Below, in pieces: positions 1-8,030 of a stretch of 64,000 bases of DNA. The stretch covers positions 16,094,227 through 16,158,226 of the forward strand of contig NC_087084.1 in NCBI RefSeq assembly GCF_026151205.1. The letters are read 5' to 3'. The notes under the pieces were generated by a model, which had not been told where the DNA came from, did no database searches, and worked only from the letters and a program-made list of their open reading frames with translations. The translations under genes were made by a program, and so were the position numbers. This stretch comes from Bolinopsis microptera (Eukaryota > Ctenophora > Tentaculata > Lobata > Bolinopsidae). Numbering within the stretch: position 1 is the stretch's first letter; each line of letters opens with the position of its first letter.

Positions 1-60
1 TTGAATCTTCATTGCTGATTGCCGAGTACAGCTGCCTTTGGGTAGTTCTTCTTAATCTAT

Positions 61-230
61 TACAATTGTAAATGAATGGGAAAAGCGAGCGACCGATTTC
101 ATTCTCGGTATCATTTTGCATTTGAGAACAGTCAATCAAATTAATATCATTTCCTTTTGTTTGAGAAAGAGAGACACTGGCAGCGGTCCACTCTACCCAT
201 GATTATGGGTTTTGGTAAAATATCATCTCT
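61..230. repeat. dispersed repeat, first copy (partner at 52424-52575)
   Basis: This stretch shares a long, imperfect match with 52424-52575. Both contain GCGACCGATT or GAGCGACCGATT, then CGGTATCATTTTGCAT, then a TTTGAGAAC segment, then TCCA-TCTACCCA, in the same order. The copies differ by substitutions and small indels. No coding capacity or terminal repeats are visible, so the class is unknown. Confidence 0.5.
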
Positions 231-1190
231 TTTTGATTATAATGTCCGGGTACTTTATAAAGTCGAAATATAAACTGATATCTTCATTAATAAGGAGGAA
301 GTTTCAACGATTTCGAAATTTTTCCTTTAAAAACATTTCCTTGTGTTTAGGTAAACATATCGGTCGATCACTGACTGAATATGCCACTTAATACTCATTT
401 AAGTTGGCATTAAATTCATATATAATGACATTAAACTGTCGTGGCAAAGCAGAATTTGTTGGAAATCACGAATGAGCAAAATTCTCACCTTTCGCACGTG
501 CAAACTTTGAGCGGACGTTGCGTGCGCATCCAATATTGAATCGCCGTACATTTTTGCATGTAATTGTTTTATATATAGCTTGATAAGCATGCAAAGTTTC
601 AAAGTATTCCAAGAAGAACTGTAATTTTCTATCAATTTGGGCGTGTCCCCACGTGTGCAACTTTTCGATTTTCAACTTTAAAACTAGCCTAATGCACAAT
701 TTATACCTATAGGAAGCAGAACTAAGCTCCACAACCCAAGGCATGGCCCAACACCAGAGAATACTAAATCGCAAAATTGACGTTTTTATAAAATAATTCT
801 TCAAAAAAGCACAAACTTCAATGACGAATATCTTTATGAAGGAGCAAGCTAAAAAACTTTCCGGTAGATTTTCAGAATGCTTGAACAATTATTCAAGGTG
901 AAAATTTCCTCAGATTTTGAATAAAATTACTCCTTAATGGTTTAAAATTAATTTTAAAAGTTATTACTTTGTCAAAAATCAAGTTTTAAAAACGGTTAAC
1001 TTGATGACGTCATCAAGGGGTGTTCATGACGTCAAATAATTTGTTTATACAATGTAAACTAAAGTGTAAACAATTATTTGCAAGACCTGTGGTCGGAAAT
1101 GGCTTTATCTTTTATACTTTTGAATCTATGGACACTTAAATACAGGCTACAATTGACTGGCAAAACGTCTATCCCTGAATATATGTATGT
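231..1190. other. AT-rich non-coding stretch
   Basis: No gene is supported. The reading frame on the minus strand at 466-888 shows no domain or homology I recognise. A palindromic CRE-like site, GATGACGTCATC, lies near 1004-1015, and a second TGACGTCA follows near 1028. Confidence 0.4.
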
Positions 1191-1194
1191 ATCA

Positions 1195-1400
1195 CGACAA
1201 TCTATCGTAAAACAAGGGTTCTAGAAAACCCATTTCCCGATGCTCCTGAAACCTGAAACTTTTTTTGCAGTCGATTTGGTCAACGTCTAGACGGCCTGAA
1301 AAATTTCAGATCTCTAACTCAATTTTAACATGGTTTTTAAGGCACCTGAATATGGCGATTTTGGGTTTTTTACCGTATAACAGTGCTGGCGAGTATTTTA
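1195..1400 (-). repeat. dispersed repeat, inverted relative to 59315-59530
   Basis: The reverse complement matches 59315-59530. Shared landmarks in order are a CAGCACTGTTATACG-type segment, AACCCAAAATCGCCATATTCAG, TTGAGTTAGAGATCTGAAA, and a TTTACGA/TTTTCGTGAAG end. Neither copy has an ORF. Its presence at both ends of the window in opposite orientation fits a dispersed non-autonomous element, but I could not define termini. Confidence 0.55.
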
Positions 1401-1532
1401 TGCAAATTTCTTAAAAATCTCAACATAACTATTTTTTATTCCTGTCATCTTTGACATCAAATTAGAATGTTTTGAACTAAAAATAAATCTGCTGAACGAC
1501 TTCCGATGAGTCTTAATGCCTGGAAAACTCCT

Positions 1533-1590
1533 GCCGGAGGCGGCGGCCTTCGGCCGCCGCCTCCGGCCGGAGTGCACGCTTCGCGTGCAC
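1533..1590. other. two adjacent GC-rich perfect hairpins with TTC loops
   Basis: The first hairpin has a perfect 16-bp stem (1533-1548 with 1552-1567) around a TTC loop. The second, GTGCACGC-TTC-GCGTGCAC at 1572-1590, has an 8-bp stem and the same loop. They stand out in AT-rich surroundings. They could be a structured insertion element or an RNA-level structure. There is no T tract and no associated gene, so I do not call a terminator. Confidence 0.7.
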
Positions 1591-1613
1591 AAAAGAGGCT
1601 TGTAACGTGTACC

Positions 1614-1672
1614 AAAGGGGGTATAATAGTAAAGGGGGCATAATAGTAAAGGGGGTGTAATAGTAAATGGGG
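1614..1672. repeat. 17-bp tandem repeat, about 3.5 units
   Basis: Units of AAAGGGGGTATAATAGT repeat with single substitutions at positions 9-11. The repeat follows the paired hairpins directly. Confidence 0.75.
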
Positions 1673-1925
1673 AACATAGTATACCCACAATAAATGCAAC
1701 GGTCGTGCTTGCCAGCACTGTGATATGTAGCTCATGTTGTAGAGAATTTTCTACTGAACATTTTGATGCCAATATTGTCATATTTCGAAAAATTGGACTT
1801 ACTGCCTTTTCTGAGAAAACGGCAGTATTTATACGTCCAACAAGCCTATATAATAGTGCCTATTTATTTTATTTTTTACTATAAAACACGAATCAAAACA
1901 ACTTAATCAATCAAAACAACTTGAT

Positions 1926-2076
1926 CTACACACTACACACTACACACTACACACTACACACTACACACTACACACTACACACTACACACTACACACTACT
2001 CACTACACACTACACACTACACACTACACACTACACACTACACACTACACACTACACACTACACACTACACACTAA
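1926..2076. repeat. (CTACACA)n microsatellite
   Basis: A 7-bp unit CTACACA repeats about 21 times with one variant (ACTACTCAC). A short echo occurs at 2527-2549. Confidence 0.95.
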
Positions 2077-2844
2077 TAAAACAAATATTTAATAAAACAA
2101 ATATTTATTTTTACGGCACAATCAAACAATATCAATAATAAATAAATCAGGGGAGGTTTGAAGAGGTTTCAAGTGCCGAAGGCCACTGCTTATCTTTAGG
2201 ATTTGAGAGTGACCTGTGCTTGAAACCCCCTCAACCATCCACTACGTCAATATACTTATTATACAAAATATATAGAAAAATATAATAATCTAAAATTACT
2301 TATTGGTTTAGTTTGGTGACATAGGAGAGCCCAGTTGAGTTTTAGTTTAGATTTAGGTTTTAAATCATAGTTTAAAAGGTTAGCCATGTTTCATGGCAGA
2401 GAGAGATATCATGTGTGCAGAGCCGTACCGGATGTAGAATTTGAGATATAATATAGATTAGTTACCATGTATTAGGGTCATCTCGATTTTGGAGGGATAG
2501 CAAGTGCTTTTTAAGGTTAGATTTAATAATACACACTACACACTACACCTAATCTCCTTGTTACGACATCGTCCTCACAACAATCCAAAAAACAACAGTC
2601 TTGGTCTGCATTAGCATAAATTGTGTCATATAATTTAATTAATTTTTCAGATTTGCGGAAATGTTGCTCATTCTTCCAACAGTTCAGGGAATTGCAAATA
2701 ATTTTAAGTGAGTTGAAACAGAAATTTTTATAATGCTACAGTCAGATCCTGTAAAGTGAAGCGGTATTAAGGTATTAGTACTGTTGAAATATGTACATTG
2801 TATCTATACAGTATACATTGTATATATTGTATATTGTATATGTA
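2077..2844. other. non-coding stretch
   Basis: It is AT-rich with TATA/TGTATA simple sequence near 2790-2845. No ORF, RNA gene or terminal repeat can be supported. Confidence 0.4.
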
Positions 2845-3211
2845 TGATATGCGTGCAAGAAATTCCTGAGCTGAATAGGGCCGGTAGCTCAATTGGTAGA
2901 GCACCAGGCATGTAACTCGGAGGTTGGCGGATCATACCCGCCCCGGCACTATGCCGGCCCATGATTTTCCGAATCGCTTACCAGTGGAAATCTAGTCAAT
3001 TCAAATATCTGCTTATATGCTTGGTATTCATGGTCGATAAAATCACAGCCCAACCACATTCTTGACCAGATCACATGTGCATACGACATCCTTGGGAGCC
3101 GTCAGTTGAGCTTGCTCTCTGACTCGTGGGTTGAAAACATCGTGTACAGTACTTCGTGAGTAGTACAGTACTTCACAACGATAATCCGCCTCCCCAATCG
3201 CAAATTAAAAA
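2845..3211 (+). mobile_element. tRNA-derived SINE, copy 1
   Basis: A 367-bp unit is repeated nearly exactly at 3319-3685. Its head, 2878-2949, folds as a 72-nt tRNA-like cloverleaf. It has a 7-bp acceptor stem (6 of 7 pairs), a GCTC/GAGC D stem, a CCAGG/CTCGG anticodon arm with loop CATGTAA, and a perfect GGCGG/CCGCC T stem. The A box TAGCTCAATTGG is good. The B box reads GGATCATACC instead of GGTTCGANTCC, and U33 is missing, so this is not a working tRNA gene. Internal pol III promoters are characteristic of SINEs. The 3' tail ends in a short A-rich tract. Confidence 0.7.
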
Positions 3212-3318
3212 CATTACACACAGTATGCACACTCACAAATATGGCAGTGAGTATCCCAGCTGCATATAATGCAGTGTACTAATAGCAGCAGATATGAGAT
3301 AACGACACGATTGCTTAC

Positions 3319-3685
3319 TGATATGCGTGCAAGAAATTCCTGAGCTGAATAGGGCCGGTAGCTCAATTGGTAGAGCACCAGGCATGTAACTCGGAGGTTG
3401 GCGGATCATACCCGCCCCGGCACTATGCCGGCCCATGATTTTCCGAATCGCTTACCAGTGGAAATCTAGTCAATTCAAATATCTGCTTATATGCTTGGTA
3501 TTCATGGTCGATAAAATCACAGCCCAACCACATTCTTGACCAGATCACATGTGCATACGACATCCTTGGGAGCCGTCAGTTGAGATTGCTCTCTGACTCG
3601 TGGGTTGAAAACATCGTGTACAGTACTTCGTGAGTAGTACAGTACTTCACAACGATAATCCGCCTCCCCAATCGCAAATTAAAAA
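3319..3685 (+). mobile_element. tRNA-derived SINE, copy 2
   Basis: Nearly identical to copy 1, with the tRNA-like head at 3352-3423 and the same degenerate B box. The copies are about 107 bp apart, which suggests a local tandem duplication or two insertions in the same orientation. No clear target-site duplication was found. Confidence 0.7.
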
Positions 3686-3860
3686 TATTGTATATATTGT
3701 ATAATGTATTTTCTAGGGAGCAGCTGCAAGAACACTCAATGCTCGGAATTCCTAAATACATGGAACATTTTATGGAGATGGCAAACTTCCAACAAAAACT
3801 GTAGAGGATAAAGGGAAAGTGACTTCGCTATCACACAAACTTTAGAGATCAAAGTAAAAG

Positions 3861-3980
3861 TGACGTCATCAGAGAGTGACGTCATCAGAGAGTGACGTCA
3901 TCAGAGAGTGACGTCATCAGAAAGTGACGTCGTCAGAGAGTGACGTCATCAGAGAGTGACGTCAGCGACTCTATAAAGTA
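3861..3980 (+). promoter_or_regulatory. seven-unit CRE array followed by a TATA box
   Basis: TGACGTCA occurs at 3861, 3877, 3893, 3909, 3941 and 3957, with a variant TGACGTCG at 3925. The spacing is exactly 16 bp. TGACGTCA is the binding site of CREB/ATF bZIP factors. CTATAAAG follows at 3971-3978, 7 bp after the last site, so initiation near 4000-4008 would be expected. No clear ORF lies downstream, so any product may be non-coding. The array may also be just a minisatellite whose unit happens to contain a CRE. Confidence 0.45.
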
Positions 3981-4587
3981 GGGGATGATTTATGTCACAC
4001 TCACAGAAGTACAGAGACAACATATAAGTGTGGCAAATTTTTGCGAATAGTGCAATATTGAAGATTGTCAATCGTCTTATAGGTACAGCAAGACTCAAGA
4101 GTGCGGAAAATTTGACGATTAATGCATGATTTTTTATGTGCAGCAAAGTATGGGGAATCTTCTTCAATTAGACGTCATAAAAATATGTTGATTATAACCA
4201 TAATTATGGAAATATCGATCTTATGTCTTACCTTAATATAAGGTACACAACAGTACCCACTACCAACTTTTTAAAGCGACAAAAATTAGGCAGAATTATT
4301 CACAAATTTCGGAAAACAACCGATAGTGCAAATAGCACCCAAGAAAAAGTTCGGCAATTTGCAATTCTGCACCCACCGCACTTATACGTTGCAGAAATAT
4401 AATATTGTCATACGTTGAACGACAAGCATGAAAAAATGAATACAGAGATATTTAGACACGATTTTGGGCAAGTTGTCCACAAAACTGTTAATTATTATGC
4501 TAATTTGTATTTTTCCGGTGACTGCTAACGATTTTTAGTGTTTTTTTATTCAAAGAAAATTGTGAACTATAATCTTTGGCCTCGCAA
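3981..4587. other. non-coding stretch downstream of the CRE array
   Basis: No recognisable gene. The open minus-strand frame at 3949-4167 overlaps the repeat and lacks recognisable domains. If the CRE/TATA module is active, its transcript would cover this interval. Confidence 0.35.
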
Positions 4588-4691
4588 TAAACTTCAGAAT
4601 GTTTGATTTGTTATTAAATCACTTTTTTTATTTGTTTTTACTGGAAACTGTACTATAAAAACCAGATTCTTACTCTACTGCAAAGAAACAC

Positions 4692-4809
4692 TTGTATCAC
4701 GTGGTGACCCCCACTGTCGCTTCACTATAGTGAAGCTATACCTGTAGAGTTTCGACGATACAGGGGGAGCCGAGCACTCGTGCGCGGCGGGTCATACAAC
4801 GTATGACAA
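4692..4809 (-). mobile_element. small structured transposable element (118 bp) with 8-bp target duplication
   Basis: Flanked by a perfect direct repeat AGAAACAC (4684-4691 and 4810-4817). The ends are TTGTATCACG and CGTATGACAA, an imperfect terminal inverted repeat. Read on the minus strand the element begins with the hairpin GTCATAC-GTT-GTATGAC, followed by a GC-rich hairpin and the perfect palindrome CTTCACTATAGTGAAG inside a longer C-rich/G-rich stem. It has no ORF. The 8-bp duplication fits a non-autonomous hAT-type element, but the ends do not match a superfamily I can name. Confidence 0.8.
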
Positions 4810-4940
4810 AGAAACACAAGGATGTTCCAGGTAGGTGATATGACAGTAAAATTCACACAAATGGTTCGTCGTGTTGCCTTGCAACTATATCTGGGAAGAT
4901 TAAATGATCAAACAGATCTCGAAATATCTGACTTGAAAGT

Positions 4941-5045
4941 GTAAGGGTAAGGGTTAAGGTTAGGGTTAGGGTTAGGGTTAGGGTTAGGGTTAGGGTTAGG
5001 GTTAGGGTTAGGGTTAGGGTTAGGGTTAGGGTTAGGGTTAGGGTT
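4941..5045 (+). repeat. telomere-type (TTAGGG)n tract 1
   Basis: A degenerate start (GTAAGGGTAAGGGTTAAGG) leads into perfect TTAGGG units. The G-rich strand runs left to right, the polarity of a right-hand chromosome end. Confidence 0.95.
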
Positions 5046-5148
5046 AAACTTCAGAATGTTTGATTTGTTATTAAATCACTTGTTTTATTTGTTTTTACTG
5101 GAAACTGTACTATAAAAACCAGATTCTTACTCTACTGCAAAGAAACAC

Positions 5149-5266
5149 TTGTATCACGTGGTGACCCCCACTGTCGCTTCACTATAGTGAAGCTATACCT
5201 GTAGAGTTTCGACGATACAGGGGGAGCCGAGCACTCGTGCGCGGCGGGTCATACAACGTATGACAA
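5149..5266 (-). mobile_element. small structured element, copy inside the duplicated unit
   Basis: Sequence and 8-bp flanks (AGAAACAC at 5141-5148 and 5267-5274) are the same as at 4692-4809, because the whole surrounding unit is duplicated. It is not an independent insertion. Confidence 0.8.
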
Positions 5267-5397
5267 AGAAACACAAGGATGTTCCAGGTAGGTGATATGA
5301 CAGTAAAATTCACACAAATGGTTCGTCGTGTTGCCTTGCAACTATATCTGGGAAGATTAAATGATCAAACAGGTCTCGAAATATCTGACTTGAAAGT

Positions 5398-5552
5398 GTA
5401 AGGGTAAGGGTTAAGGTTAGGGTTAGGGTTAGGGTTAGGGTTAGGGTTAGGGTTAGGGTTAGGGTTAGGGTTAGGGTTAGGGTTAGGGTTAGGGTTAGGG
5501 TTAGGGTTAGGGTTAGGGTTAGGGTTAGGGTTAGGGTTAGGGTTAGGGTTAG
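5398..5552 (+). repeat. telomere-type (TTAGGG)n tract 2
   Basis: About 23 TTAGGG units after the same degenerate leader as tract 1. The tract stops abruptly at 5552, where sequence equivalent to the inside of the LINE reverse transcriptase begins. Confidence 0.95.
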
Positions 5553-6560
5553 GCTTTGGTATGGTCAGAAGAGATGGCCATATTGTATTGTCAGAACGTC
5601 GCGGGCGCTTTACTCTACTGGTTCGTAGCCTCAATTCGAAAATTGTTCCTTAATCTGGCGCCCTTGTATTAAATCACTTAGTTGATAAATTAGAAAGTCT
5701 CAAAAGAGGCTATAAAATGGATTCTGTCTGATGAGGGCCGCGTTATCCACCTGAGCTATATGTCAAAATGCTGCAATGCTTGTCGACAATTTTCCTTTGT
5801 ATCAAAAGTGTGTCTTGGGAATGATCTTATTTTTTTCACAAAAGTTCTTAACAATTTAATTCCTGCTATCACTGCCTCACTATCTCTCTTTTATTAGGGC
5901 ACTTCGGACTATGACGTGCCACCTCGACAGTTGTCTATTGTGTCATCAATTTTTACTAAGTTAAGTTCAGAATTCACACACCACATGTACCTCAAATAGC
6001 CCAACTGGCTAAATATTTTTCTACAGAACCCATATACTGTGGACATGGACTCCCTTTACAGGGGTAAGACAGATTGTTGTCTACTAGTCTTTTCAAAGCT
6101 GTGGTCACTAGATCTTTGGAAATGTTTATTGGATAGTGAAACAACAGTCTAGCCTTGTCTCTTTGCCTCCACATATTATTTTTTTTTGTTTTACTTAATT
6201 TTTTTTATCTACCTTTCTATACTTTCAACAATCTATCACACTTCACCCGCTCACCGGTCTCACACATTATTGACCATTTCAGACCTTGTATCTAATGTAT
6301 CTGGAATTTGACGTATTGAAATACAATTTTGACTTATATCCACAGTTATTCACCATGGATTGTTTGTTTTATATAGTTTTTCATTAAATTTTTGGATTTA
6401 GATTAATTCGAGTAATGGGTCCAAGTTACTGCGGGACTTAGTTCACTATGTGTTTTACCGTGTTGGTGCCCATCATATTTTACAGATGGGGGCGATATTT
6501 TTGAACGATTCTATTTTATATTCATTCTTTGCTGTACTTGTAAAATTTGAAAGTATTTAA
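5553..6560 (+). mobile_element. LINE (CR1/Jockey-like), 3' part, sense, indel-rich
   Basis: It matches the cleaner copy from 55628 to the 3' end (56640) and begins inside the reverse-transcriptase ORF at the TTAGGG junction. Compared with the 55.6-kb copy it carries many one-base insertions and deletions, so no long frame survives. It forms the left arm of the first palindrome together with 8030-9050. Confidence 0.8.
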
Positions 6561-8030
6561 TAAAAATAAATAAAATTAAATTAACTTAACTAAATCAAAA
6601 ACAAAATCAAACGAAACGAACGAAATGAAGAAAATGAAATACAAGAACAAAACTAAATTATAAATAAAATTCCTAAAAGCATTCTTCAGTAAACTTGTTG
6701 GTGTGCCTAATTTAACTTATGAGTTCCCTCCTCTATTTAATAGGATTGCATCTTTATTTAAAATAATATAAAGTTTATCGTTAGGCACGTGATGGACAAT
6801 CTTGCGTACCCCCTTGTTTCGGAGGAGCATGTTTGATTATTTTCCAAGATATTTAATATGGTGTTTGTTATCTTTCAACTCCTTTTTTTTGATAGCTCCG
6901 TCTGATTTCGTAGCTTCTCGAGTTTGAAAGAGTTTTGTGTGAAATGAAAAACGGGTCTTAAAGTGTTTTCAGTAAGCCCATTTATTGGTGCTCTTTCTTT
7001 TCATTTACCATGCAATAGTTGCTTTATATTTCACTGGCTGCTTCAGGCATTGGTCCGTTCAGTGGGACATTTCGGCTTTCTGCATGCACGTTTTCGATTT
7101 AATTGTGGTTCTTTCTTGAGCTTTGTTCTGGTGCTCGCTAGATGGATCCTACGTTGGTAGGCAACGTATGATTGCTTAATTGTGGTTTCTGTGAACCATT
7201 TTGTGAAATTGGTATCCTCTGGGGAAGTGCTCTTTATTTTCTTTTCACTGCATAGTTGCTTCATATATCATGCTGTTCCAGCATTGTCCGTTCAGTGGGA
7301 CATTTCCGGCTTTCTGCAAATGTAACAACAAACATAGGCAAGAGCTTCCTCCGTTACTAGACATGCACTTCCCAGAGACACCAATTTACAAAATGTTCAA
7401 CAGAATCACAATTAAGCTATTCATCAGTTGCTACCCAACGTAGGATCCATTTAGCGAGCACCAGACACCAAGCTCAGAACAGAATACAATTAAATCGAAA
7501 ACGTGCATTGCAGAAAGCGGAAATGTGACACTGAACGGACAATGCCTGAAGCAAGCAGTGTTATATAGGAGAACTATTGCAGTGGAAAATGAAGAAGGCA
7601 CAAATATATTGGGCTTACTGAAAACATTTTAAGACCGTTTCAGTTCACAACAAGCTATTTCAACTCGAGAAGCTACGAAATCAGAGCGGAGCTATATAAG
7701 AAAATATGGGAGTTGAAGATAAAACAATCCCTATAAAAATCTTGGAAATAATCAAACATGTCATCCGTACAAGGGGGGTACGAAAGATTGTCTCTCTGCC
7801 TTACTGAAAAACTTTATATTATTTTAAATAAAAGATGGCAATCTATTAAAATAGGAGGAGGAACTCATAAGTATATGTAGGCACACCAACAAGTTTCTGC
7901 TGAAGAAATGCTTTAGGAATTTTATTTAAGTTTAGTTTTTGTTTTGTATTTTCATTTTCGTTTCAATTTCGTTTCGTTTCGTTTGATATTTGTTTTTGAT
8001 TTAGTTAAGTTAAGTTAATTTTATTTTTTT
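6561..8030. repeat. palindrome B1 (LINE 3' flanks joined head-on)
   Basis: The left arm to 7230 pairs with the right arm from 7365 (GGGGAAGTGC against GCACTTCCC), leaving a loop of about 134 nt (7231-7364). The loop contains a second copy of an arm segment ending CATTGTCCGTTCAGTGGGAC, followed by a unique stretch containing CTTCCTCCGTTACTAG. The same loop, in the same orientation, returns at palindrome B2. Confidence 0.85.

Larger units (their letters stand above)
4588..5552. repeat. tandemly duplicated subtelomere-like unit, each copy ending in TTAGGG repeats
   Basis: The unit 4588-5045 is repeated at 5046-5552. Both copies contain the same insertion of a 118-bp element and then pass through GTAAGGGTAAGGGTTAAGG into perfect TTAGGG repeats. 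The second copy has more TTAGGG units. The sharing of the insertion and its target duplication shows the duplication happened after the insertion. Confidence 0.85.

Noticed and set aside
466-888. 140-codon minus-strand frame
   Set aside because: No domain, AT-driven composition and no splice or promoter support.
1533-1590. Intrinsic transcription terminator
   Set aside because: No T tract follows and the window is eukaryotic.
2878-2949. Functional tRNA gene (Thr-like anticodon TGT)
   Set aside because: U33 is missing, the B box is degenerate and the sequence lies in a duplicated 367-bp unit, so a SINE head is more likely.
3861-3964. Possible CRISPR array
   Set aside because: The 16-bp units are directly adjacent with no spacers, and the genome is eukaryotic.
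5365-5634. Long minus-strand frame of repeated Asn-Pro codons
   Set aside because: It is only the translation of the TTAGGG repeat.
7297-7298. Simple missed sequencing adapter at the palindrome centre
   Set aside because: The loop includes a copy of an arm segment and does not read as a known adapter, although a technical origin of the whole block is not excluded.
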